Source: Candidatus Acidiferrales bacterium (lineage in GTDB: Bacteria > Acidobacteriota > Terriglobia > Acidiferrales > UBA7541). Taken from it: a stretch of DNA of 40,606 nucleotides. Of this stretch, positions 6,681-14,518 are shown in pieces (within the stretch, counting starts at the first letter, position 1; each line of letters opens with the position of its first letter). Position numbers and translations under genes: made by a program. Where the stretch lies: positions 1 through 40,606 of the forward strand of contig JASHRC010000165.1 in NCBI GenBank assembly GCA_030037525.1, given 5' to 3'. The notes below the pieces were generated by a model. The model was not told where the DNA came from, searched no databases, and worked only from the letters and a program-made list of their open reading frames with translations.

Positions 6681-8072
6681 CTAGTCTAGGCCATGTTTTC
6701 GACAGAGATAATTCATGCGGTTGCGGTCCACTCGCAGCAGGCGCGCCGCTTCCGCCTTGCCGTCTTGGGCACGCTCTAAGGCTTTCTCGAGCCAGCGCCG
6801 CTCGAAGGCCTGGACTTCCTTGTCGAGGTCGATCCCGCCGACCGGCAGGTGGAAACGATCCTTCGAGTTCCCCCCTCCGGCCTGCACCACCTCCGGCGGC
6901 AAATCCCTCAGCGTAATGGTGTCGACGTCGGTCATCACCACGAGCCTCTGGATCGCGTTTTCCAGTTCGCGGACATTACCGGGCCAAGGGTACCGTTTCA
7001 TGGCGAGCATTGCCTCGGCGTCGATGTGTTTCACTGGCAGACCGTTGGCTGCGCAATAGACGCCAATGAAATAATCGGACAGCAGCGGAATGTCTTCGAC
7101 GCGCTCTCGCAGCGCGGGAACAAAAATCGGGACCACGTGAATCCGGTAGTACAGATCTTCGCGGAAACGACCCTGACGCGTCATTTCCTCCAAGTTTTCG
7201 TTCGTTGCGCTAATCAGGCGGAAATCGACGCGAATAGATTTTTTGCCGCCGAGCCGCGTGAGTGCACGTTCCTCGAGCACGCGAAGCAGCTTGCTCTGCA
7301 GGGCCGGTGTGAGTGTGGCGATCTCGTCCAGGAAAAGCGTGCCCTGGTGGGCCATTTCGATGCGCCCTTCTTTAGTGGCTGCCGCCCCGGTGAATGCGCC
7401 CTTTTCGTAGCCGAAAAGCTCCGATTCGATCAGAGTTTCCGGCAGCGCCGCACAGTTGACGCTCACAAACGCGCGACTGCGCCGTGGACTCTGCTCGTGA
7501 ATCGCACGTGCGACCAGCTCTTTTCCCACCCCGCTTTCGCCTCGGATGACGACGTTGGTCGTGGCCCGAGCGATTCGCTTGATCGACTCAAACAGATGCC
7601 GCATCGAGTCGGTCGCACCAATAAAATCGCCCAGCGCGTTTTTGCGACTGATTTCATGACGGAGGATGCGGTTCTCCCGCTGGATGCGCAGCTTTTCTAC
7701 GGCGCGCTCGAGCAGATGTCGGAGCACGTCGGTATCAATGGGCTTGATGAAGTAGTCGTACGAACCCGCGTCGATTATTTTGAGCGCCGTGGACTTTCGC
7801 TCGTCCGAGCTCATTACTAGGACCAGTGTGTCAATCTCGCTTCCGTCGAGCCGGTCCAGGAGCTCAGTGCATTCATGCATTCCTCCAGACGCAATCGGCA
7901 GACCGAGCAGAAGAACATCCAGTTCGCATTCCTGAAGCAGGTTGTAAGCCGCCTCGTAATCCCTTCCTTCCAGCACTTCAAAGTAAGACCGCAGGGACGA
8001 GGCGATTTTCGACCGCAAAGCATCGTCATCGTCGACGATGGCGACCCTGGGTCTGGGTGTTCCTGGCGCGAT
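6681..8072 (-). CDS. sigma-54-dependent transcriptional activator with a degenerate receiver domain
   Basis: NtrC-type activator of about 463 residues. Positions count from the preferred start. Receiver about 8-125 with the acidic pocket VAIVDDDD (13-17) and the conserved Lys in FIKPID. The phospho-acceptor position reads LDVLLLGLPI, so Asp is replaced by Gly57. AAA+ domain: Walker A GESGVGKE (178-185), sigma-54 contact loop GAFTGA (225-230), Walker B GTLFLDE (244-250). A Fis-type helix-turn-helix lies at the end (EAARLLRVDRNRMNYL). Start choice is difficult. The only upstream ATG (8198) and TTG (8141) lie in or before a near-perfect promoter and give an N-terminus unlike a receiver. The best ribosome site, GGGGAG, sits 6 nt before a non-standard ATC at 8072. 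I use 8072, with 8198 as the longest alternative. Probable target: the sigma-54 promoter at 6506-6521. Confidence 0.85.
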   Translation of the reverse strand: MAPGTPRPRVAIVDDDDALRSKIASSLRSYFEVLEGRDYEAAYNLLQECELDVLLLGLPIASGGMHECTELLDRLDGSEIDTLVLVMSSDERKSTALKIIDAGSYDYFIKPIDTDVLRHLLERAVEKLRIQRENRILRHEISRKNALGDFIGATDSMRHLFESIKRIARATTNVVIRGESGVGKELVARAIHEQSPRRSRAFVSVNCAALPETLIESELFGYEKGAFTGAAATKEGRIEMAHQGTLFLDEIATLTPALQSKLLRVLEERALTRLGGKKSIRVDFRLISATNENLEEMTRQGRFREDLYYRIHVVPIFVPALRERVEDIPLLSDYFIGVYCAANGLPVKHIDAEAMLAMKRYPWPGNVRELENAIQRLVVMTDVDTITLRDLPPEVVQAGGGNSKDRFHLPVGGIDLDKEVQAFERRWLEKALERAQDGKAEAARLLRVDRNRMNYLCRKHGLD

Positions 8073-8112
8073 CGAGCTCTCCCCACGCGGACCCTGATGC
8101 CGCGTTGTCGCG

Positions 8113-8141
8113 ATTCTAGGAGCGAGGCAGGCCAGTGTCAA
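8113..8141 (-). promoter_or_regulatory. sigma-70 promoter of the sigma-54 activator gene
   Basis: On the minus strand TTGACA (8141-8136), a 17-bp spacer and TAGAAT (8118-8113) match the consensus at 11 of 12 positions. Transcription would start near 8106, downstream of every ATG, GTG or TTG that is in frame before the receiver domain. This is the main argument for a start at 8072. Confidence 0.65.
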
Positions 8142-8147
8142 CGCACG

Positions 8148-8429
8148 ATGCCTGGGATCATTTTGGCGTTGGTCAGTGGTCGACCAAACATTGCCCATCT
8201 GCGCGGCACCGTTGCTGGCGCGGCCATCCTTACGCTTTTCGGCTCCGCGTGGTGCATCATAGGGCTTACTCTCTGGGGCGCGCGTCCCAGCTGGTCCATT
8301 CCCGCGGCATCCACGGCCACCGTGGCGCTGCTTGCTGTGTCTGTCCAGCGGCTTATGGCTTTGAGAAAGATTCCCGGCGTCGATGATTCGGCCGCAGCAA
8401 CCAAAGAAAAACGAACTGCTTCACTTTGA
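8148..8429 (+). CDS. small two-helix membrane protein of unknown function
   Basis: 93 residues from ATG at 8148. Two hydrophobic segments are visible (about 21-43, GTVAGAAILTLFGSAWCIIGL; about 52-67, AASTATVALLAVSVQ), then a charged C-terminal tail with an Ala/Lys-rich end. I do not recognise the family. No good Shine-Dalgarno sequence precedes the ATG, and a TTG at about 8169 is an alternative. It is divergent from the sigma-54 activator and would overlap it only if that gene began at 8198. Hydrophobic pattern and clean length argue for a real gene; lack of a ribosome site argues against. Confidence 0.5.
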   Translation: MPGIILALVSGRPNIAHLRGTVAGAAILTLFGSAWCIIGLTLWGARPSWSIPAASTATVALLAVSVQRLMALRKIPGVDDSAAATKEKRTASL

Positions 8430-8453
8430 CGTCGCATTCGAGAGGGTCTCGCG

Positions 8454-8482
8454 TTGACAGAGCCGGGCGGGACAACTACACT
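8454..8482 (+). promoter_or_regulatory. sigma-70 promoter of the sulfite reductase operon
   Basis: TTGACA (8454-8459), a 17-bp spacer and TACACT (8477-8482). The predicted start point, 7 nt past the -10 box, is G8489, the first base of the GTG codon of the cysteine-rich leader ORF. The transcript would therefore be leaderless. Confidence 0.7.
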
Positions 8483-8488
8483 CTACAC

Positions 8489-8578
8489 GTGAGGAACCTG
8501 TGCTTTTGCGCCTGTTGTAGCTGTTGTCGCCGCGCACAGCTGTGTGCGTCGCCGAGGGCGCTGGAATTCACAGGGTAA
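8489..8578 (+). CDS. cysteine-rich leader peptide, probably translated from a leaderless transcript
   Basis: 29 codons, GTG at 8489 to TAA at 8576-8578. The peptide begins MRNL and then has CFCACCSCC, with Cys at 5, 7, 9, 10, 12 and 13 and one more at 19: seven Cys in 29 residues, six of them within nine codons (8501-8527). There is no Shine-Dalgarno sequence, but the upstream promoter places the transcript start exactly on the GTG. Polycysteine leaderless short ORFs that act as cysteine-responsive attenuators are known in mycobacteria, including upstream of sulfite-reductase-type genes. Here the next gene is also a siroheme sulfite/nitrite reductase. When charged tRNA-Cys is scarce the ribosome should pause in the Cys run and change folding of the downstream RNA. 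The peptide itself probably has no function. Confidence 0.75.
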   Translation: MRNLCFCACCSCCRRAQLCASPRALEFTG

Positions 8579-8640
8579 ACGAAAGACATAGCAAGGCTGG
8601 AGTTGACCCGCCCTCGGAGGAATTAAGCCCGGGAGGCGGG
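8533..8640 (+). promoter_or_regulatory. attenuator: alternative hairpins behind the Cys leader
   Basis: Three pairings are visible. Hairpin 1 is CGCACA (8533-8538) with TGTGCG (8543-8548), directly behind the Cys codons. An antiterminator can form between CCCGCC (8607-8612) and GGCGGG (8635-8640). It uses the same bases as the 3' arm of the terminator hairpin at 8625-8643, so the two are mutually exclusive. This is the expected layout for transcription attenuation controlled by ribosome position in the leader ORF. The exact coupling of hairpin 1 to the choice is not clear from sequence alone. Confidence 0.55.
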
Positions 8641-8649
8641 CTTTCTGTT
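8625..8649 (+). terminator. intrinsic terminator within the sulfite reductase leader
   Basis: AAGCCCG (8625-8631) pairs perfectly with CGGGCTT (8637-8643) around a 5-nt GGAGG loop. TTTCTGTT follows. It lies between the Cys leader ORF and the reductase start at 8680, so it can only make sense as a conditional terminator. Confidence 0.65.
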
Positions 8650-8679
8650 ATGGCCCGTTGTTGGGGGTATTGAGTCGCC

Positions 8680-10929
8680 ATGAAGGCCTCGAACGCACTT
8701 TGGAAAGAGCACCTTGCCGGGAAAACGCCCGAGGATTTGGCCCGCGAGGTGGACATCTTCGATGCCGAGGTCGCGCTGCGCAAGCAGGGCAAGCTCGACG
8801 AGCGTCTGTTCGCGGAGACGCGCCTGCGGCGCGGTGTCTACGGCCAGCGCTATGACAACGGCCAGCGGCACGATGGCGCAAAGGTTCAGGAAATGAACTA
8901 TCCGTCGGGGACGCTGACCAAGGGGCCCTCGACCATGTGGGATGCGCCGGGCATGCAGCGCATCAAGATTCCCGCAGGCGGTCTCGACGCCGGGCAGCTG
9001 GAAACGCTGGCGGAACTGGCTGAGGAATATTCCGACGGCATTGCGCATGTCACCACACGCCAGGATTTTCAGCTCCATTACGTCCACATCGAAGATACGC
9101 CGACGATTATGCGTCGCTTGGCCGCCGCGAAGATTACGACGCGCGAGGCATGCGGCAATTCGGTACGCAATGTCACGGCATGCCCGTATGCCGGCACCTG
9201 TAGGGACGAAGTGTTCGATGTTACGCCGTATGCCAAGGCACTCTCGAAATTCCTGATGGGTCACCCGGATTGCCAGAATTTCGGCCGAAAGTTCAAGCCG
9301 GCATTCAGCGGATGCGCCCAGCACGCCTGTGGGCTCACCAGCCTCCACGACATCGGCTTTCTTGCCGTCACGCGCCAGGAGAACGGGGTCGAAAAGCGCG
9401 GATTTCAGGTGTATGTCGGTGGCGGCCTGGGTGCGGTTCCCTATATGGCAAAGCTTTTCGATTCGTTTGTCCCGGTCGAAGAGATCCTGCCTCTCACGCA
9501 GGCTGTGGCGCGAGTCTTTGCGCGCCTGGGCGAAAAGAGGAATCGCAGCCGCGCCCGGATCAAGTTCCTCGTCCAGGATTTGGGCATCGAAAAATTCAAG
9601 GAAGTGGTTCGCGAAGAACGCCAGACGCTCCCGGCGGATCCGCGATGGACGAGTTTCCTCAAAGATGCGGAAGAATTCGCCGAAGTTCCGCTGCGGCCCG
9701 GCGACGAAACATCCAGCTCCGGAGGGGAACGTTTCAAGCGCTGGCTCGAAACGAATACGCGACCCCAAAAGCAGCCCGGCTATGTGGTCGTCACCGTCGC
9801 GCTGCCCCTAGGGGACATCACCGCCAACCAGCTGCGTTCGCTCGCCGACATCGTCCGCAAATTTACAATGGAAACGGTGCGCACGACCGTTGAGCAGAAT
9901 TTCGTGATTCGCTGGGTCAGCCGGCGAGACCTGCCGGAAATTTATGAAGCGCTCGACGCCGTGGGTTTGGCGGATCCTGGTGCCGGCACGATTGTGGACG
10001 TGGTCACTTGCCCGGGTACGGACACCTGCAAGCTCGGCATTTCTTCCTCGCGAGGACTGGCCGCTGAGCTGCGTAAGCGGCTGGCGGAGCGAAATTTCCA
10101 GTCCGATGAAGCAGTCGAGAATTTGCACATCAAAATCAGCGGCTGCTTCAATAGCTGCGGCCAGCATCACATCGCCGACCTGGGCTTCTATGGGGTGAGC
10201 CGCAAGGTCGGAGGGTACGCCGTCCCTCATTTCCAGGTTGTGCTGGGCGGTGAATGGGAGCATAACGCGGGTTCCTACGGCTTGCCGGTCGCGGCCATTC
10301 CTTCCAAAAACGTCCCGAAGGTCGTCACGCGCTTGACCGGACGCTATGTCGAGGGCCGCAATCCCGGCGAATCGTTCAAAGACTTCATCAAGCGCATCGG
10401 CAAAGCGGAGCTCAAAAGCTTGCTGGAAGATCTCGCTCGCCCGCCCGCCGGTGACCGTTCCTACTTTAGCGACTGGGGCGACCCCCGCGAATACAGTCTG
10501 GAAGACATGGGTACGGGCGAGTGTGCCGGAGAAATCGTCTCATCGGTCGAGTTCGATCTCGGTGCTGCCGAACGGGAAGTTTTCGAAGCACAACTTGCGT
10601 TTGAAAACGGTCAAATTGAGCAGGCCGGCAAGACGGCCTATCGGGCCATGCTTCACGGCGCGAAGGCTCTGGTGAAAATCGTTAACCCCGCGATTTCTGA
10701 CGATGCCGACCAAATCGTCATCCAATTCCGCAAGGATTATTTTGATACCCAGAAATTCTGGGATCCATTTGCCGGGGGCAAGTTCGCCCACTATCTTTTT
10801 GACGCCCACCAGAAGGCGGGCACGCCCCACACTTCCGATAGCAGCCGCTACTTGATCGACGAAGCCCAGCTTTTCATCGACGCCGCACACAGCTGTTACA
10901 ACAAACTCGGCAGTTCGGTCGCCGTCTAA
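8680..10929 (+). CDS. sir: siroheme sulfite/nitrite reductase with a helical C-terminal extension
   Basis: 749 residues. The duplicated reductase fold is clear: RRGVYGQRYDNGQRHDG near 50-66, TTRQDFQLHYV at 125-135, VTACPYAGTC at 165-174, and YVGGGLG near 245. The [4Fe-4S]-siroheme ligands are CPGTDTC (Cys444, Cys450) and CFNSC (Cys489, Cys493). The enzyme carries out six-electron reduction of sulfite to sulfide, or nitrite to ammonia, in the cytoplasm, probably with ferredoxin because no flavoprotein partner is present. Residues about 625-745 are an extra helical domain (AQLAFENGQIEQAGKTAYRA, then LIDEAQLFIDAAHSCY) that looks HEPN-like. The usual enzyme ends near 600. The ATG at 8680 has only a distant GGGGG upstream. 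The Cys leader attenuator makes sulfite reduction for cysteine synthesis the more likely role. Cotranscribed with the next gene (20-bp gap). Confidence 0.9.
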   Translation: MKASNALWKEHLAGKTPEDLAREVDIFDAEVALRKQGKLDERLFAETRLRRGVYGQRYDNGQRHDGAKVQEMNYPSGTLTKGPSTMWDAPGMQRIKIPAGGLDAGQLETLAELAEEYSDGIAHVTTRQDFQLHYVHIEDTPTIMRRLAAAKITTREACGNSVRNVTACPYAGTCRDEVFDVTPYAKALSKFLMGHPDCQNFGRKFKPAFSGCAQHACGLTSLHDIGFLAVTRQENGVEKRGFQVYVGGGLGAVPYMAKLFDSFVPVEEILPLTQAVARVFARLGEKRNRSRARIKFLVQDLGIEKFKEVVREERQTLPADPRWTSFLKDAEEFAEVPLRPGDETSSSGGERFKRWLETNTRPQKQPGYVVVTVALPLGDITANQLRSLADIVRKFTMETVRTTVEQNFVIRWVSRRDLPEIYEALDAVGLADPGAGTIVDVVTCPGTDTCKLGISSSRGLAAELRKRLAERNFQSDEAVENLHIKISGCFNSCGQHHIADLGFYGVSRKVGGYAVPHFQVVLGGEWEHNAGSYGLPVAAIPSKNVPKVVTRLTGRYVEGRNPGESFKDFIKRIGKAELKSLLEDLARPPAGDRSYFSDWGDPREYSLEDMGTGECAGEIVSSVEFDLGAAEREVFEAQLAFENGQIEQAGKTAYRAMLHGAKALVKIVNPAISDDADQIVIQFRKDYFDTQKFWDPFAGGKFAHYLFDAHQKAGTPHTSDSSRYLIDEAQLFIDAAHSCYNKLGSSVAV

Positions 10930-10949
10930 AGCCGAAGGAGCGGCGCCCG

Positions 10950-11528
10950 ATGGAGCTCCAGCACGTAAACGTGAAGTTCCTTGTCAGCGACCCTCAGTCG
11001 GTCGATCTGGAACCGTTGATTCCGGTGTTCCATCGCTGGATTCAGGGACAGGTCTGCGAGGAGCTGCTGCTGGACATCGCCGATTACCGGCACGTCCCTG
11101 AGGGACCAGGTGTTGTGCTCATCGGTCACCAAGCCGACTACAGTCTGGACAACACCAACAACCGTCTGGGCGTTCGCTACAACCGAAAAGCGTCGTTGGA
11201 CGGAACCAATCGCGATCGCTTCAGGCAGGCGGCTTGCTCGGCGCTCCAGGCATGTCAGCGGCTCGAAGCGGAAGCCGCCCTAGGAGGGAAGATCCGCTTC
11301 AACGGCCGGGACATTGACCTGTTCATCAACGATCGCATGCTCGCACCCAACGGGGAGGAAACGCGCCAGCGCCTCGATCCGGAGCTGAAGGTGTTCTTTG
11401 ACACGCTGTTTCGCGGTACCGCCTATTCGATGACCTATGACACCGATCCTCGCCACTTGCTGGGCGTTTCCGTGAGAGCCTCCCAGCCGTTTGGCGTGAC
11501 CGACTTGATTCATAACCTTGTGACCTGA
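10950..11528 (+). CDS. conserved-looking protein of unknown function, partner of the sulfite reductase
   Basis: 192 residues, no signal peptide or membrane segment, mixed alpha/beta composition. GAAGGAG lies 10 nt before the ATG at 10950, a solid start. Visible patterns include the N-terminal VKFLVSDPQSVDLEPLIPVFHRWIQ, then GVVLIGHQADYSLD, and RHLLGVSVRASQPFGVTDLI at the end. I do not recognise a named family. It follows the reductase by 20 bp and shares its transcript, so it should also be under the cysteine attenuator. A role in sulfite reduction (cofactor, electron transfer or assembly) is possible but is inferred from position only. Confidence 0.8.
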   Translation: MELQHVNVKFLVSDPQSVDLEPLIPVFHRWIQGQVCEELLLDIADYRHVPEGPGVVLIGHQADYSLDNTNNRLGVRYNRKASLDGTNRDRFRQAACSALQACQRLEAEAALGGKIRFNGRDIDLFINDRMLAPNGEETRQRLDPELKVFFDTLFRGTAYSMTYDTDPRHLLGVSVRASQPFGVTDLIHNLVT

Positions 11529-11569
11529 GGCCTCTGCTCCGCCAAGCTGTTTCGGCGCCGGGCTGGCCC

Positions 11570-12229
11570 TTAAAACTGCGCCGAACCCTCCATCCCCGCC
11601 AGTCTGCGCGGGTCGTTGCCGGGAATAATCATCTGAAAGGTGGATTCGACGCTCGTGTAGTCGTGATAGCCCAGCCGCGCGATGGGCCGAATCTTCAGAA
11701 TGTCGATCCGGCCATCGGCGCCAATCATTTCTTCTTTGATATGGATTCCAATCACGCGTCCGATCACGATATCGACCGTGCCCATCGTCCCGTTTCCCGG
11801 TAAGCGAATCGTCTGATGGTAGAGACACTCAAAGTGGATGGGCGATTCTGCAACTCGGCAGGGTTTCACGAGCCTGGAAGGCTCCTTGGTCACGCCGGAA
11901 ATCTCGAACTCGTCAACTTCCGGCGGTACCTCCTCAGCAGATTTGTTCACTGCTTCGCGCAGCTCGTAAGTCGCCATATTCCAGACAAACTCGCCCGTAG
12001 CCTCGGTGTTCACGACCGTGTCCTTTCGGCGCCCTCGCGTGGTTTGGTTGGCCGCGAACATCACGTAGGGCGGATCGAACGTCAAATTCTGAAATTGACT
12101 GAACGGCGCAAGATTGTGCACGTTTTCGCGGCTGACGGTGGAAATCCATCCGATCGGTCTCGGAACCACGCACGATTTGAATGGATCCCGCGGGAGTCCG
12201 TGTGTGGTTCTGCCGGGTTCATAGAACAT
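11570..12229 (-). CDS. flavin-reductase-like FMN-binding split-barrel protein
   Basis: 219 residues of the flavin reductase-like family (DIM6/NTAB type). The flavin-binding N-terminal half is evident: PRPIGWISTVS, then NLAPFSQFQNLTFDPPYVMFAAN, then DTVVNTEATGEFVWN. Members reduce or bind FMN and often feed monooxygenases, but the substrate cannot be told here. ATG at 12229 has GGGAG 7 nt upstream. It converges on the reductase operon (41-bp gap) and is divergent from formate-THF ligase, with a 277-bp shared control region in which I see no convincing promoter pair. Confidence 0.88.
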   Translation of the reverse strand: MFYEPGRTTHGLPRDPFKSCVVPRPIGWISTVSRENVHNLAPFSQFQNLTFDPPYVMFAANQTTRGRRKDTVVNTEATGEFVWNMATYELREAVNKSAEEVPPEVDEFEISGVTKEPSRLVKPCRVAESPIHFECLYHQTIRLPGNGTMGTVDIVIGRVIGIHIKEEMIGADGRIDILKIRPIARLGYHDYTSVESTFQMIIPGNDPRRLAGMEGSAQF

Positions 12230-12506
12230 CGCAATGCTCCCTGCGGCTGTTGCCGAACGACTTCGGCGGAGACGCCGCTTTTGCGAACTGACTGCGCTTC
12301 CTTGAAGTTGTGAAGCTGAGGAATCTCCGCAGTTCTGTAACGATTCCGGACGATTCTCTCATGTCTCGGACAGCCTTGACTTCCTTCTGAGCGGCATATA
12401 CGGTGTTGTTTGCTTTCACGGCTTCAGAGCTACCATCGAACTCCTTGGCGCTCGCGCCAGTCGTGCGCTGGGGTCCGCTGCCAGTTTTACAGGAAGGGGA
12501 GCAACC

Positions 12507-14405
12507 ATGCCTCATAAACTGCAGAGCATTCTTGTGCGCGTCCCAAGCGATCTCGAGATCGCCCAGGCCGCCACGCCCATTCCCATCGATGAGCTGGCAT
12601 CCGAAGTGGGGATTCTGCCCAACGAGCTCGAGCTATACGGCAAGAACAAAGCCAAAGTGCATCTGTCGGTCCGCGACCGCCTGAAGAACACCCCGAATGG
12701 CAAATACGTCGTCGTAACGGCGATCACGCCCACTCCTCTGGGCGAAGGGAAGACCACCACAACGGTCGGTCTCAGTCAGGCCCTCGGCGCGCATCTGGGC
12801 AAGAAAGTGTTCACCTGCGTGCGCCAGCCGAGCCAAGGTCCGACCTTTGGTATCAAAGGCGGCGCAGCCGGTGGCGGGTACAGTCAGATCATTCCCATGG
12901 AGGAGTTCAATCTGCATCTCACCGGCGATATCCACGCCATCACGGCAGCGAACAATCTGCTGGCAGCGGCCATTGATACGCGCTGGTTCCACGAAAAGTC
13001 GCAAGACGCCGAAACGCTGTTCGAGCGCCTCTGCCCACCTGCAAAAGACGGGAGCCGTCGCTTTTCCCCGGTGATGTTGCGGCGTCTGAAAAAGCTGGGC
13101 ATCTCCAAGACGAACCCCAACGATCTGACGCCGGAAGAGCGTGCCCGCTTTGCCCGCCTCGATATCGATCCCAATAGCATCACCTGGCGCCGCGTAACCG
13201 ATACGAACGACCGCATGCTCCGCCAGATCACCATCGGCCAGGGGCCGGAGGAAAAAGGGGCCACGCGCGTCAGCGGTTATGACATTTCTGTCGCGAGCGA
13301 AATTATGGCGATTCTCGCGCTGACGACCAGCCTCGCGGATATGCGCGACCGACTGGGCCGCATGGTTTTCGGAACCAGCACGGCCGGCGAGGCATTGACG
13401 GCAGACGATATCGGCGTCGGCGGTGCTCTCACCGTGCTCATGAAGGATGCAATTTATCCCAACTTGATGCAGACGCTCGAGGGCACCCCGGCCTTCGTCC
13501 ACGCCGGCCCGTTTGCCAACATCGCTCACGGCAACTCTTCGATCGTCGCCGACCAGATTGCGCTCAAGCTCGTGGGACCGGACGGCTACGTCGTCACCGA
13601 GTCCGGCTTCGGCGCCGACATCGGGATGGAGAAGTTCTTCAACATCAAGTGCCGTTACAGCGGGCTGGTGCCGAATTGTGTGGTCATGGTGGCCACGATG
13701 CGAGCGCTCAAGATGCATGGCGGCGGCCCGAAAGTGGTTGCCGGCCAGCCCTTGAATCATGCCTATCTTGAGGAAAACCTGGACCTGCTGGAGAAGGGCT
13801 GCGCGAATCTGGTCAAAATGATTCAGAATGCGAAGCGCTTCGGAATTCCCATTGTCGTGGGCGTGAACCGCTTTCAAACCGATACGCCCGCCGAGGTCGA
13901 ACTGGTGCGCAAGCGAGCGATCGAAGCCGGCGCGCACGATGCGGTCATGTCGAATCACTGGGCTGAAGGCGGCGCGGGCGCTGTCGCACTGGGCAAGGCC
14001 GTCATCGATGCGTGCTCGAAACCGAGCAAGTTCCAGTTCCTCTATCCGCTGGATATCAGCATCAAGCAGAAAATCGAGACCATCGTCCGCGATATGTACG
14101 GTGGCTCGGGAGTCGAGTATCTGCCCGCGGCGGATAAGAAGATCGAGCTCTATACGCGTCTCGGTTTCGACAAGCTGCCGATCTGCATGGCCAAGACCCA
14201 TTTGAGCCTTAGCCACGATCCCAATCTCAAGGGCGCTCCCACCGGATTCATCGTCCCGGTGCGGGATATTCGCGCGAGTGTAGGAGCTGGCTTCCTCTAT
14301 CCGCTTTTGGGCACGATGAGCACGATGCCGGGACTTTCCACGCGGCCCGGCTATTACGAAATCGATATCGACCTCGAAACGGGTCGCGTAATCGGTTTGT
14401 CGTAA
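12507..14405 (+). CDS. fhs: formate--tetrahydrofolate ligase, long form
   Basis: 632 residues. It makes 10-formyl-THF from formate, THF and ATP in cytosolic one-carbon metabolism. The ATP-binding loop [13 protein letters not shown] (74-86) and the nearby [21 protein letters not shown] are typical. Other family hallmarks are [24 protein letters not shown] and the Asp/Glu-rich end. GGAAGGGGAG precedes the ATG at 12507 at good spacing. The common bacterial enzyme is about 555 residues. This one is longer at the N-terminus and carries a stretch around 175-230 ([20 protein letters not shown]), as in the ligase domain of eukaryotic C1-THF synthase. No other folate gene adjoins it. Confidence 0.96.
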   Translation: MPHKLQSILVRVPSDLEIAQAATPIPIDELASEVGILPNELELYGKNKAKVHLSVRDRLKNTPNGKYVVVTAITPTPLGEGKTTTTVGLSQALGAHLGKKVFTCVRQPSQGPTFGIKGGAAGGGYSQIIPMEEFNLHLTGDIHAITAANNLLAAAIDTRWFHEKSQDAETLFERLCPPAKDGSRRFSPVMLRRLKKLGISKTNPNDLTPEERARFARLDIDPNSITWRRVTDTNDRMLRQITIGQGPEEKGATRVSGYDISVASEIMAILALTTSLADMRDRLGRMVFGTSTAGEALTADDIGVGGALTVLMKDAIYPNLMQTLEGTPAFVHAGPFANIAHGNSSIVADQIALKLVGPDGYVVTESGFGADIGMEKFFNIKCRYSGLVPNCVVMVATMRALKMHGGGPKVVAGQPLNHAYLEENLDLLEKGCANLVKMIQNAKRFGIPIVVGVNRFQTDTPAEVELVRKRAIEAGAHDAVMSNHWAEGGAGAVALGKAVIDACSKPSKFQFLYPLDISIKQKIETIVRDMYGGSGVEYLPAADKKIELYTRLGFDKLPICMAKTHLSLSHDPNLKGAPTGFIVPVRDIRASVGAGFLYPLLGTMSTMPGLSTRPGYYEIDIDLETGRVIGLS

Positions 14406-14462
14406 CCAACGGTCGGCTGTCCTCAACTGCTTCGATCCGAGGCCGCCAAATTTGTGTGAACC

Positions 14463-14491
14463 TTGCGCGCGCCATCTGCGTCGGATAGACT
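14463..14491 (+). promoter_or_regulatory. possible sigma-70 promoter of hpt
   Basis: TTGCGC (14463-14468), a 17-bp spacer and TAGACT (14486-14491) would start transcription near 14498, about 20 nt before the hpt ATG. The -35 match is partial. Confidence 0.4.
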
Positions 14492-14518
14492 GGCCGCCCG
14501 AACTGCAAAGCCCGCAGC

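Noticed and set aside
6849-7820. 323-codon plus-strand frame
   Set aside because: Antisense to the AAA+ domain of the sigma-54 activator, whose Walker and GAFTGA motifs fix the true strand.
12633-14426. 597-codon open frame on the minus strand
   Set aside because: It lies fully antisense to the clear formate-THF ligase gene. Its codons mirror that gene and it has no recognisable motif.
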